Assembly (NCBI GenBank): GCA_019752555.1 | Contig: JAIELY010000012.1 | Location: 35,834 to 99,833, forward strand | Direction: 5' to 3' | From: Rhabdochlamydiaceae bacterium | GTDB lineage: Bacteria > Chlamydiota > Chlamydiia > Chlamydiales > Rhabdochlamydiaceae | DNA: 64,000 bases | Shown: positions 9,583 through 17,341 of the stretch, in pieces | How positions within the stretch are numbered: position 1 is the stretch's first letter | Layout: each line of letters starts with the position of its first letter | Notes under the pieces: generated by a model | The model's input: only the letters and a program-made list of their open reading frames with translations | What the model was told of the DNA's origin: nothing | Databases searched by the model: none | Made by a program: the position numbers and the translations under genes

Positions 9583-9918
9583 CTATTTTTTGATGTGCTT
9601 GTTCAAGCAGCCTGCGAGTTTGAGCATATCAACAGGTTTGCTTCCAATCACTTCACACAATTTCTTATCTGGAACGATCATTCTGCGATTTTTTGTATCC
9701 TGACACTTTTTAGACTTAATATAAGCCCACAATTTTTTCACAATTTCTGGACGGGTCATCTTTCCTGTTCCTACAATAGCCTGTAATTCAGGAGACAATG
9801 CGTATGTCATCTGAGTCAAACCAGACTTTTTCTTCCCAGTTGTTTTCTTTTTTGCTTTTACTGCTGGCTTTTTCTTTTTAGCCACAGTCTTTTTCTTTGC
9901 AGTTTTCTTTTTAGCCAT
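9583..9918 (-). CDS. SWIB/MDM2-domain protein with Lys-rich tail
   Basis: A 111-residue protein. Residues 1-35 are a histone-like basic tail (repeats of AKKK/TAKKK), and residues 36-110 form a SWIB domain (YALSPELQAIVGTGKMTRPE, KKLWAYIKSKKCQD, VIGSKPVDMLKLAGCLNKHI). SWIB proteins are otherwise eukaryotic chromatin components and are conserved across Chlamydiae, where a role in chromatin condensation or DNA topology has been proposed. The coding strand has ATG at 9918 with GGGGAAG upstream. It is the strongest single-gene marker of chlamydial origin in the window. Confidence 0.93.
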   Translation of the reverse strand: MAKKKTAKKKTVAKKKKPAVKAKKKTTGKKKSGLTQMTYALSPELQAIVGTGKMTRPEIVKKLWAYIKSKKCQDTKNRRMIVPDKKLCEVIGSKPVDMLKLAGCLNKHIKK

Positions 9919-10142
9919 AACGACTTCCCCTTATGCTTTTTTTAACTCTTCACGAAAATCGCAACCATGCATTTTCTATGACATCTATTAAATGATGTAA
10001 GAGCTTTTGGAAATTCATGCAAGATTTTTTTAAAAAATTTTTAGAAAATTCTTCTGAAAAGCTCTTAAGACGCATCACCCTTTGACTTATAATTCAATTT
10101 TCTTTTTTATAAAGTTTAAGCAAACCATAAGCAAGAGGGTCT

Positions 10143-10478
10143 ATGAATAAGAAAAAACTGATTGGAACAATAGTTTTTATTTTGGGAGTTTGTTTAATTG
10201 GCATTTCTATGTACATCACTTCTGAAGTCAATCAAGGAAAAATAAAAATTAATCGCGCTCAAGAACAAGTAGATCAGGGTGGCAGCCTATTTTCAATGAA
10301 TCCCGTTGCCAAAGAAATCGGCAAAGGGATCACAGGTTCTGCCCAAAGAAAAATTGACGAGGGAAAAAGCCAAGTGGTCGAATATGAAGCAATTGCACGC
10401 ATGGCTCAAATTAGCGGAATTATTTTGATTGTCCTTGGCCTAGGTCTAGTTTTTTTAGGAAAACCATCGAAAAGATAA
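10143..10478 (+). CDS. Small two-helix membrane protein
   Basis: A 111-residue protein with one membrane helix at each end (about residues 6-27 and 87-105) and a charged middle of about 55 residues containing INRAQEQVDQGG and IDEGKSQVVEYEAIA. This makes a hairpin with both termini (KKK and KPSKR) probably cytoplasmic and the centre in the periplasm. Start ATG follows GCAAGAGGGTCT. I do not recognise the family. It stands alone between SWIB (divergent) and the Nudix gene. Confidence 0.7.
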   Translation: MNKKKLIGTIVFILGVCLIGISMYITSEVNQGKIKINRAQEQVDQGGSLFSMNPVAKEIGKGITGSAQRKIDEGKSQVVEYEAIARMAQISGIILIVLGLGLVFLGKPSKR

Positions 10479-10508
10479 TTTAGCGCACTTAAACAGATTA
10501 CGTCTTTA

Positions 10509-10555
10509 CAAACTCCGCTTAAACAGATATAATAATCTGAAAAAAACGGAGTTTG
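10509..10555 (+). promoter_or_regulatory. Hairpin masking the Nudix-gene ribosome site
   Basis: A nested hairpin: outer arms caaactccg (10509-10517) and cggagtttg (10547-10555), inner arms cagat (10524-10528) and atctg (10535-10539). The GGAG Shine-Dalgarno of the Nudix gene (10548-10551, six bases before the TTG at 10558) lies inside the outer stem, paired with ctcc. If folded, this would block initiation; melting or ligand binding would open it. No U-run follows, so it is not a good terminator. Confidence 0.6.
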
Positions 10556-10557
10556 CA

Positions 10558-11394
10558 TTGTATACAAACAATTACATCAATTCTTCTAATACAAACTACT
10601 TTACAAGCCCCTTCATCGAGGCAGCTTCCCATCTCAACGACGCATTTTCTTCCCATCACCCCCTTGCCAACCGAATTGTCCATCTTGTAACTGGAATTTC
10701 TCTTATGATTCCAGTTGTCAATATCATCATCTATGCAGCTCTTAAACACTTCTCACCTCCCCCCATTCAAAAGCCGCGGCCATCGCTTCCAAAACAAATT
10801 GTCCCAAGCGCAGCAAAACCCCAACAGACCAAAAAACCACAGACTCAAGACACAAAGAAACCTGCCCCTTCGTTTCATGGAGCAGGAATCCTCCCCTACC
10901 GGATTGTCAATGGCGAACTCGAGTTTCTCATCGGGAAAGAAGCCCATGGGATCCATAAAAACTCATGGAGCGATTTTGGAGGACAACCGGAAAAAGGAGA
11001 GTCTCCCATACAAACAGCTGCCCGTGAATGCGCAGAGGAGACAGGAAACCTTTTTGGAAGTCAATCCACACTCGAAAGAACCATTAAAAAAGCGAACTGC
11101 ATCGGCTCTAGATATGCGATGTACCTTTACGAAGTAAACGATAGAAAAATCACCCCAAAGAGCTTTCATCGCGTCCATCACGACCACGAAAAATCAGAAA
11201 TCGCCTGGGTGAAAGCAAAAGCCGTGTTTGAAGCTGCAAGAGGAAATGGAATGATTGCCATTGGAAATTCTTTAGAACGCCTACGCCCCCCTTTCATCGG
11301 CACTCTTAAATTTCGCGGCACATCAATAGCTCCATCTGCACAAGATGTCTTCAAGCGAATCCAAGCAGAACACCGATTACGCCGCACGGCTTAA
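10558..11394 (+). CDS. Nudix hydrolase with N-terminal membrane segment
   Basis: A 278-residue protein. Residues 100-235 are a Nudix domain with an intact Nudix box (GGQPEKGESPIQTAARECAE followed by ETGN), so it should be able to hydrolyse a nucleoside-diphosphate-linked substrate. Residues about 40-65 form a hydrophobic helix, and a Pro/Lys/Gln-rich linker follows, so the catalytic domain may be tethered to a membrane. Start is the TTG at 10558; no ATG fits, and GGAG is correctly spaced. The 3' end overlaps the dinD fragment in another frame by 50 bp. Confidence 0.82.
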   Translation: MYTNNYINSSNTNYFTSPFIEAASHLNDAFSSHHPLANRIVHLVTGISLMIPVVNIIIYAALKHFSPPPIQKPRPSLPKQIVPSAAKPQQTKKPQTQDTKKPAPSFHGAGILPYRIVNGELEFLIGKEAHGIHKNSWSDFGGQPEKGESPIQTAARECAEETGNLFGSQSTLERTIKKANCIGSRYAMYLYEVNDRKITPKSFHRVHHDHEKSEIAWVKAKAVFEAARGNGMIAIGNSLERLRPPFIGTLKFRGTSIAPSAQDVFKRIQAEHRLRRTA

Positions 11395-11725
11395 AGCCTC
11401 AACGAACCACATGCTTTGTAAAATCCAAGACCAAATCAAATCTCTCGAAATAGATGCCGATTTTGCACTCGCCTTTCCCAATATCCGAAGCGCTGCTCGT
11501 GATGCTGGCGTCCAAAATAAAATGTTCGGAATCTTCCATGATGCCGGATACAAAGGCCTGTATGTAGGCTTGGGAGCTGACGCAATCAAAGCGCGCAAAG
11601 GGATTGATCCCAAAGAACAGCTCATGGATCGGATGGGTAGAACAGAGCTTGCGGCTAATCAGTTTCGAATGACTCAAACGCGTATGTTTGCATCGACATT
11701 AAGCGATGCGCCCAAGCGTGCGTAA
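11345..11725 (+). pseudogene. dinD: dinD fragment (central region)
   Basis: The open frame of 126 codons matches the central part of DNA-damage-inducible protein D: the stretch AARDAGVQNKMFGIFHDAGY followed by KGLYVGLGADAIKARKG and DRMGRTELAANQFRMTQT lines up with E. coli DinD. The N-terminal BRO-like half and the C-terminal region are missing. The similarity stops where the frame enters the convergent AhpD-like gene, whose 3' end it overlaps by 52 bp. I read it as a fragment truncated at both ends, though a small protein could still be made. A DinD N-terminal piece occurs at 23.4 kb. Confidence 0.7.
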
Positions 11726-12093
11726 CCGGTTCCAAAAGCAATGAAAGCGCATAACTCAGCAATTTCGCAATCGCTAAAATATTGCTTTAGCTGGTCTACA
11801 TCTTGCTGGGTAATAGGAAGCTGAGTCTGAGCCATCTTCTTTGCAAAATCGACAGCGGCCTTTGTCTTGATATCCGTGATAAGTGGCGCAGGGCATCCGT
11901 GTGACATGCATTGTGCACATCCGATTTGATACGCAATCGCACGTCTTACCTCTTCTTGCAATTCAGGATCAAAACTCGAATATTTGTAGAAAGACTCCAG
12001 CAGATGATCCCAGTTTTTCAATACTTCAACATTGTGACCTAATAGTTTTTGCAAAGGTGTGTCTCCAATTTCGGAGTATTCAATGAATGCCAT
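11674..12093 (-). CDS. Carboxymuconolactone decarboxylase/AhpD-like protein
   Basis: A 139-residue protein of the AhpD-like superfamily. The redox motif is CAQCMSHG (CxxC plus His) preceded by VRRAIAYQIG, and helices with FAKKMAQ and FIAFGTGYARLGA follow, as in alkylhydroperoxidase-like CMD proteins. The two Cys suggest a disulfide-based peroxide or electron-transfer role rather than true carboxymuconolactone decarboxylation. The ribosome site is AGGGAGA before ATG 12093. It converges with the dinD fragment. Confidence 0.8.
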   Translation of the reverse strand: MAFIEYSEIGDTPLQKLLGHNVEVLKNWDHLLESFYKYSSFDPELQEEVRRAIAYQIGCAQCMSHGCPAPLITDIKTKAAVDFAKKMAQTQLPITQQDVDQLKQYFSDCEIAELCAFIAFGTGYARLGASLNVDANIRV

Positions 12094-12339
12094 ACATTAT
12101 CTCCCTTGTAAAAAAACCATTATAGCATCGTGAGTCTTTGCAGCATAGAAAATGCCTCAGCATTAGAATAAAGCAATCCCCGCTGTTTTCTGGATTGTCG
12201 GTATTGCGGAAGAATTCTGCAAGCGAGACCAGCGAAGAAAAAATCAAGAAGTTGTTTCCTTTTCCCTATTCAACATTAAGTGCTCAGCTGTATTGAAATA
12301 CCGAAGCGAGACTACAGGGTGATTTGGGGTTGAACAAAT

Positions 12340-12371
12340 TATTGGCTTGCCGGCGCCGGTAACCCAATAAA
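12340..12371. repeat. GC-rich palindrome, copy 1
   Basis: A 32-bp imperfect palindrome: ttattgg and ccaataa flank a core of ccggcgccgg. The 14-base core tgccggcgccggYa recurs as a perfect 18-bp palindrome at 23357-23374 in the island, next to another dinD fragment. The surrounding 12094-12416 interval (about 320 bp) otherwise has no convincing gene; it contains this palindrome and a terminator. Confidence 0.6.
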
Positions 12372-12398
12372 GCCCTGTTTTCAACAAGTAACAGGGCT
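12366..12398 (-). terminator. Terminator after exported protein gene
   Basis: On the minus strand a 9-bp perfect stem (agccctgtt with aacagggct, 10-nt loop; arms 12371-12379 and 12390-12398) is followed by TTTATT. It lies 19 bp after the stop of the 12417-12866 gene. Confidence 0.75.
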
Positions 12399-12416
12399 AA
12401 TAGAAGTCCTAACGGA

Positions 12417-12866
12417 CTATCGTTGGTTGAGCTCTAGCTCTAATCCAGCAATAGGTCCCCCGTTCTCAATATTAACAGACGCTTTCAGCTCTCCTGTAAA
12501 GAATTCAGAAAATCCTTTCCATTTTTGCAAATCTGTACTGAAGAGGAAAGTGTCTTTTCCCTCATAGCGAATGTAGCAAGTTTTTAAAATTCTTAGATAG
12601 AGGGGAGCGGTTTCTGCCGAATCCATGGACAAAAATTCTCCTTTAACAATCATTTTCAAAGGAAGACAAGATCCTGCGGGACATTCTACAGCATAGTCGG
12701 TCATTTTCCCCTGTAGAAAATCTTGGACCATTCCTTCATCAAATGCTAGCAAGCTAACGATTCGATCGGTTTGCCACTCTGTTCCTTTTGGTGAGGCTGC
12801 TATAAGCTGGCCTGATCCAATCATTGCCATTAACAGGCATCCCATAAGTCTGATATTTTTCATCAT
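12417..12866 (-). CDS. Exported protein of unknown function
   Basis: A 149-residue protein with a signal peptide (positively charged MKNIR, hydrophobic GCLLMAMIGSGQLI, cleavage after IAA at about residue 24). The mature part is unrecognised, has paired cysteines (ECPAGSC at about 81-87, one more near 112) and ends LELELNQR. It is preceded by a BlaI/MecI-type operator 10 bases before the start and lies directly downstream of a broken M56 sensor-peptidase gene, so it was probably the regulated target of that system. Confidence 0.7.
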   Translation of the reverse strand: MMKNIRLMGCLLMAMIGSGQLIAASPKGTEWQTDRIVSLLAFDEGMVQDFLQGKMTDYAVECPAGSCLPLKMIVKGEFLSMDSAETAPLYLRILKTCYIRYEGKDTFLFSTDLQKWKGFSEFFTGELKASVNIENGGPIAGLELELNQR

Positions 12867-12875
12867 TTCTCCTTT

Positions 12876-12891
12876 TACTACATTTGTAGTA
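12876..12891 (-). promoter_or_regulatory. BlaI/MecI-type operator
   Basis: A 16-bp dyad, tactaca-tt-tgtagta, containing the TACA-NN-TGTA core bound by BlaI/MecI repressors. It lies 10 bases upstream of the ATG at 12866 and 19 bases downstream of the stop of the M56 peptidase remnant. No BlaI repressor gene is seen nearby. Confidence 0.6.
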
Positions 12892-12909
12892 GTTTTGTTT
12901 CAAAAAAAA

Positions 12910-13672
12910 TTAGAAAACCCATAATTTACCAAACAAAATAGACAATAGGCCAAGACCTAAAAATCCATATTGAATAGCTTTCCATGTGAGAGTTCGTGGT
13001 TTCGGCTCTTGTAAAATCATTTTCATCCTATTTTTGAGGGACAGACGACGTTCGACAAAAGAGCAGCTTAATTCCGATGGGAGACTGGTATTTCGAGCTG
13101 TCTTTAAGACAGCTTCTGCAAGAGCAAATTTTGAGATCTTAAATTGATGAATCATAGAGTCAGAAGCTTGTTCTTGCATCTCTTCGATGCGCCGTTGCCA
13201 CCATTTAGTCGGTATCCACCAAAACACCGAGGCAATCAAAGAATATGTCAGCCGTAAATTACAATCTCTCCAATAGAAATGACCCATCTCGTGTGCGATA
13301 ACTGCTTCCACCTCTTCTTCGGATATAGTCTTTGATTTGTTGAAGCTCTTCTTTCGATATAATAGAACTGAATTCGGATTCGATAGCTTTAACTAAATGC
13401 TTCGAATCGCAATCCCAATAATTTACATAAATTTTGTTTTTTGCGCTTTTTTTGGCTTGTATCGAAAGAATAATTTGAGCTTGCATAGGAGGGCTCATTT
13501 CCGCAATATGCCGCATGAGGGGCTCTATCATTAAGAAAGGACTGGCAGCTTCTCCCAATGCCAACTGAATATTGCGCAGTATTGTTAAGCGTGCACTCAC
13601 AAGACCTCTCTCGAGCGGTAATTTCATTTTTTGCCATCCATTATTTTCTTGTCGAGGAGTCGTCCGCCACAA
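12910..13672 (-). pseudogene. M56 (BlaR1-type) peptidase, frameshifted
   Basis: The C-terminal half is clearly an M56 metallopeptidase: EEVEAVIAHEMGHFYWRDC has the HExxH zinc site, EMQEQASD supplies the third ligand, and two hydrophobic helices follow. Reading upstream this frame passes NSVLLYRKKSFNKSKTI and hits TAG at 13393. A plausible N-terminal part (SARLTILRNIQLALGE, LMRHIAEMSPPMQAQII) is in another frame and runs on to 13259. A one-base shift near 13390 joins them. Family members are usually longer, with several N-terminal helices, so the 5' part is probably also lost at the island boundary. BlaR1 proteins sense signals and cleave BlaI. Confidence 0.65.
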
Positions 13673-13725
13673 TCAGCAGTTTTGAGGTTTTTATGAAATA
13701 GCCGGATTTGTTGTAAGTGATTGGA

Positions 13726-13777
13726 TATAAAAGAATCTGGGTGGGAGGAACCTCCGACCTCTTGCACCCCATGCAAG
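13726..13777 (-). repeat. Island left att repeat: tRNA-Pro 3' half
   Basis: On the minus strand 13736-13777 reads as the 3' half of a tRNA: a perfect anticodon stem CTTGC/GCAAG around loop ATGGGGT (anticodon GGG, proline), variable loop AGGTC, then a T-arm that has lost five loop bases, and CACCCAG plus discriminator A. No D-arm or 5' acceptor strand follows. The 19 bp at 13726-13744 are identical to 25747-25765. The rest of 13673-13976 shows nothing else convincing. Confidence 0.75.
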
Positions 13778-13976
13778 TTTTTCCATGTTTTCAACAATAT
13801 CATTCTGTCTCATTCCGTGCCACCGATTTCCTCATAACTCTCTCTCATTTCTTGATTTGAATCAACTTTTTGTCTTATGTTGATGCAACACGTTTTATGT
13901 GGATTCATCCACCACCAGTTCACCACATGATGATAGAGTGCGGCGACAATGCAAGGATTGAGCGAGGAGTTGAACA

Positions 13977-15191
13977 ATGATGGGGCCCTTTCTGATTATG
14001 GACAAGTCCACGTTCCAAGGACTGAGTTTTGAGTGCATTACTTTCATAACGAGATTTTATCAGCATCGCCTCTCGCCAATTTTGCTGCGGGAAATTACTT
14101 CAAATCTTGCGAAAGGAAACTCGGAAGGTTCTGATGTAGAGTTCAGAAAAAAAGTCGCAGAACTGGCAAAAAAAGCGCAATTTTCTCAAGCCGCCGTGCT
14201 GATAGGCGCTAATCGAATGGCGCGTATGGAGCTTTTATCTGGGCCTCCTATTCCCATGAATGGGTATCAAGCTCCGCGCGAAGGAGCGATTGAGATAAAT
14301 ACCCCAGAGACGGGACGCGGCTTTTTCTTTGATGAGCATCCGATGGTGGGGGTTTTGAGGAACTGGGCTGATGGAAACTTTTCAGAAACTGATCTCCTGA
14401 CAGCTCAGTCAATTCGCAACGAGGATTCAAGCGTTAGTTTGATGAGTTTGTACCAGAATACGGAAAAAGGGCCCATTGCACCGACATTCAAATCTCTAGA
14501 GGAAGCTGTGGCTTGGTTTGACGAGATTCGTCTTCTTGCAACTCCTAGAAATAGAATCCTACGAGTAGCAAGACATCTTTTTGAGAATCACCCAGGGTAT
14601 GTTGGCATAGTGATGCGTCGTTGGAGGCGAGCTGGGAGACCAGCCTTGGAAAATTTCGCGCCTTATGCTGAATACTATGTGCGAGTGGTGATGATTTATC
14701 ACTATGGGTTTCTATGCGATTTTATAAAACGGGGCAAAAAGAGCAAAGCTCATCTAGACATGCAATATATCTACTATTTGCCCTTTTGTAATGTCTTCTC
14801 TTCAGATGACAAAGATCTTATAAAATTAGTCGAGTTTTTCTTACGACCGGATCAGGAATTCGTATCAAAGGCAGATCTTCAAAAAGATCTTAAACGGTTG
14901 TCTGCATATTTTGCTGATATGCCGGAAGAGCAGAGAGCAGCCTTTTACGCTGAGTACAACCATTATCCTCCAGATTTAGAAGGTTCTTTTACTGCAAAGA
15001 TGTGGAAGCGATTTATGAGACCTCGACAAAAACAGGAAGGGAAACAATCGCGTCCATCTCCAGAAAAAGAAGCAGAAATCATGAAAGAGTTCAGAGCGAT
15101 CCAGCAAGCGTTTGAAAAGCAACAAAGTCAAAACTTATCGCAACAACAGGGGAAAAATGGCCAAGGAACGAATTCCACGATCTATCTCTGA
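13977..15191 (+). CDS. PIN-like domain protein (mobile-element associated)
   Basis: A 404-residue protein at the left end of the island, start ATGATG with GAGGAG upstream. The N terminus GPFLIMDKSTFQGLSFE and LSPILLREI resembles the first strand and helix of a PIN-like ribonuclease fold; a later LDMQYIYYLPFCNVFSSDD supplies candidate acidic residues seen in such proteins near their end. The C terminus is Lys/Gln-rich and probably disordered. If the reading is right it would be a metal-dependent RNase, perhaps a toxin or defence effector. The 3' end overlaps the integrase start by 35 bp. The family assignment is by pattern only. Confidence 0.6.
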   Translation: MMGPFLIMDKSTFQGLSFECITFITRFYQHRLSPILLREITSNLAKGNSEGSDVEFRKKVAELAKKAQFSQAAVLIGANRMARMELLSGPPIPMNGYQAPREGAIEINTPETGRGFFFDEHPMVGVLRNWADGNFSETDLLTAQSIRNEDSSVSLMSLYQNTEKGPIAPTFKSLEEAVAWFDEIRLLATPRNRILRVARHLFENHPGYVGIVMRRWRRAGRPALENFAPYAEYYVRVVMIYHYGFLCDFIKRGKKSKAHLDMQYIYYLPFCNVFSSDDKDLIKLVEFFLRPDQEFVSKADLQKDLKRLSAYFADMPEEQRAAFYAEYNHYPPDLEGSFTAKMWKRFMRPRQKQEGKQSRPSPEKEAEIMKEFRAIQQAFEKQQSQNLSQQQGKNGQGTNSTIYL

Positions 15192-16464
15192 CGAATTCTG
15201 TCAGAAGATACAACCGCAAGCCAAGTCGATTTACATCCGCGACTCCCAAGTGAAGGGACTGGTTTTGCGTGTAACTCCAACTGGATCGAAATCTTGGATT
15301 TTTTGCTATAACGCCCCATGTCCAAAGAGAAAATGGCGTGAACGCAAAAAGGGCCTCGGGCCTTTTCGGGATGGTCGCAATGATGTAGCGGGTTTAACTG
15401 TCTCTGCGGCGCGACGCGAAGCCGAGCGTTTGAAAAATGAAGTAAGACACAAGGGCGCCGATCCAATCGATGATCGACGACGGCAAGCAGCAGAACGGGC
15501 AAAAGAACAAGCTGGCCGAGTTCTTGTGAAAGAACTGTTTGAGAGATGGGCTGCTACTGATCTCATCAACCGCAAAGATCAAGGCAAGGAAGCTAGGAGA
15601 ATGGTGTTGAAAGACGTTCTCCCTTTCATTGGCGATTTGAACATCAAAGACGTTCGCAAAGGGCATATCACTGAAATCACCGATCGCCTTTTGCAACGAG
15701 GGGTGAATCGCATGGCCAAGGTTGTTCTCAGCCTCACTCGCCAGATGTTCCGCTTTGCTGTGACTCGCGATCTTCTCGAGTCAGACCCAACAGCCTTGCT
15801 CAGGAAGAAAACCATTGGCGGCGCAAATGTAGAAAGAGATCGAGTCCTTGACGAAGATGAGATCAAAGACCTGGCCAAGAAGCTTCCGAATGCAAATATG
15901 GCAGAGACTGCGACTTTTGCAATTTGGCTTGTTCTTGCTACTTGCTGCCGAATAGGCGAGTTGCTGAAAGCTCGTTGGGATCATGTGGATCTAGAGCGTA
16001 AATTTTGGCGGGTTCCTGCTCAAAACAGTAAAAATGGTAGAGAGCATATCGTTTACCTCTCTTCCTTTGCGATTCGTCATTTCGTCAAACTCAAGGAATT
16101 GACAGGCGCTGGAGACTGGTGTTTCCCAGCGAGCCGCAAAAGCGATGCTCTTTGCTCAAAAACAGTGACAAAACAAATCACCGATCGTCAAAGAGATAGC
16201 GGGGGACATAAAAATAGAAGCAAGCAAATCGGAGCGCTCAAGCTCCCTAGAGGCATGTGGAAACCTCACGATTTACGACGCACAGGGGCCACGCTTATGA
16301 ATTCTTTGGGCGTCCTTCCTGAAGTAGCCGAGCGCTGTCTAAATCACATGGAAGAAAACAAGATTAAACGGATTTACCAGCGTTACGGTTATGAAGCTGA
16401 AATGCGTCAGGCATGGGAAAAACTGGGTGAGAAACTGGATCTCTTGACGGGGGTAGCGCCATGA
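15157..16464 (+). CDS. Tyrosine-recombinase integrase (P4-like)
   Basis: A 435-residue site-specific integrase. The N-terminal DUF4102-type arm-binding domain (QVKGLVLRVTPTGSKSWIF) is followed by a core-binding domain and a catalytic domain with Arg in CCRIGELL, HDLRRTGAT (His-x-x-Arg), the third His box in CLNHMEENK and the nucleophile Tyr in IYQRYGY. I start it at ATG 15157, which has AGGGG four bases upstream. It should catalyse integration and excision of the 12-kb island at the flanking tRNA-derived repeats. Its stop overlaps the next gene start (ATGA). Confidence 0.92.
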   Translation: MAKERIPRSISDEFCQKIQPQAKSIYIRDSQVKGLVLRVTPTGSKSWIFCYNAPCPKRKWRERKKGLGPFRDGRNDVAGLTVSAARREAERLKNEVRHKGADPIDDRRRQAAERAKEQAGRVLVKELFERWAATDLINRKDQGKEARRMVLKDVLPFIGDLNIKDVRKGHITEITDRLLQRGVNRMAKVVLSLTRQMFRFAVTRDLLESDPTALLRKKTIGGANVERDRVLDEDEIKDLAKKLPNANMAETATFAIWLVLATCCRIGELLKARWDHVDLERKFWRVPAQNSKNGREHIVYLSSFAIRHFVKLKELTGAGDWCFPASRKSDALCSKTVTKQITDRQRDSGGHKNRSKQIGALKLPRGMWKPHDLRRTGATLMNSLGVLPEVAERCLNHMEENKIKRIYQRYGYEAEMRQAWEKLGEKLDLLTGVAP

Positions 16465-17054
16465 CCAGCACCTTCAAAGCAATGATCGCCCCCAGACTTC
16501 TCCGATTGGTTCAAAAGCACCCCATTGGAAAAACTGTCGCTGGATTGACTGGCTTTGGTCTTGAGAAAATCTTTATGCACTGCTCTTTAGAGATTCCCGA
16601 TGAATCTTTGCCCGGAGTCAGTTGGATCGTCACTTGGGCCTCTGATGATTTAAATATCCAGCCAGAACACGTTTACACCATCCAGGTTTTATTGAAACTG
16701 GTTTGGCTTTACTCAGAGCAGACAGACTCTCCGTTAAAGAGCGTGGTTGCCCAGGAATTGGGCATCTTCGAAGCTGGGATGAAATTGGAAGCAATCCGGC
16801 GTCAGCAAATCGATGCAGCCAAGAAAGAACGTCCTTGGCTTGCCCTGGATCAATGGATCAGTAAAAAGCTCAAGTCCAAAACAAAATGGACAAGCGCAAC
16901 ATTGTGGGATGCCTTGCCGCTGAGTCATGATGGTGATCCTATTTATCGAGATGAAGAAAAATTGCACTGTTCTTTAGGCAATTACAAATCAATCGGTTAT
17001 CGTGCATTTTGCGATCATGTTAGAAGGCAGCGCGAAAAAAATAAATGCAGATAG
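16461..17054 (+). CDS. Unrecognised island protein
   Basis: A 197-residue soluble protein translated from an ATG overlapping the integrase stop by 4 bp, so co-expressed with it. It has no signal or membrane helix; a Lys-rich stretch (KKLKSKTKW) near residue 135 and a basic C terminus (HVRRQREKNK) suggest nucleic-acid contact. No family recognised. Confidence 0.7.
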   Translation: MTSTFKAMIAPRLLRLVQKHPIGKTVAGLTGFGLEKIFMHCSLEIPDESLPGVSWIVTWASDDLNIQPEHVYTIQVLLKLVWLYSEQTDSPLKSVVAQELGIFEAGMKLEAIRRQQIDAAKKERPWLALDQWISKKLKSKTKWTSATLWDALPLSHDGDPIYRDEEKLHCSLGNYKSIGYRAFCDHVRRQREKNKCR

Positions 17055-17088
17055 CGACGCTAGCTGCATCTGCATATGAGACGCTATA

Positions 17089-17119
17089 TCACATAGTAAC
17101 TTCAAATGAGGCTATGTGA
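17089..17119 (+). promoter_or_regulatory. Inverted repeat over the AlpA-like gene start
   Basis: Arms tcacatag (17089-17096) and ctatgtga (17112-17119) flank a 15-base loop holding the GAGG ribosome site; the second arm runs into the first base of the ATG at 17119. As DNA it could be an autoregulatory operator for the HTH protein; as RNA it could modulate translation. Confidence 0.45.
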
Positions 17120-17328
17120 TGAACAATACAACAGCATTTCTAAAAGATACCGAAGCAGCCCTCCGCTATGGAGTGAGCCGCCCCACCATTTGGCGATGGG
17201 CTAGAAATGGCAAATTCCCTAAACCGGTCAAACTTGGAGAAGGTTCGACCCGTTGGCGTTCTGCCGATTTAGAGGCATGGGAACAACTTCAAATTCAAAA
17301 GATCGCTTCCAACGGCACAAATTCTTAG
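17119..17328 (+). CDS. AlpA/excisionase-like MerR-type HTH protein
   Basis: A 69-residue DNA-binding protein of the HTH_17/AlpA class: EAALRYGVSRPTIWRWARNG is the winged helix-turn-helix and KLGEGSTRWRSADLEAWE the typical wing and helix 3. AlpA-like proteins activate prophage or island integrase genes or act as recombination directionality factors. ATG 17119 is preferred; GTG 17116 is an alternative. It lies between the integrase cluster and the replication-like gene, a standard layout for P4-type satellites and islands. Confidence 0.85.
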   Translation: MNNTTAFLKDTEAALRYGVSRPTIWRWARNGKFPKPVKLGEGSTRWRSADLEAWEQLQIQKIASNGTNS

Positions 17329-17341
17329 CCGGACGAACGAT

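Noticed and set aside
13736..13777. Functional tRNA gene
   Set aside because: Only the 3' half is present and five T-loop bases are missing.
15182..15984. Several long minus-strand frames opposite the integrase
   Set aside because: Low-complexity Ser/Arg-rich shadows of the integrase codons; no motifs.
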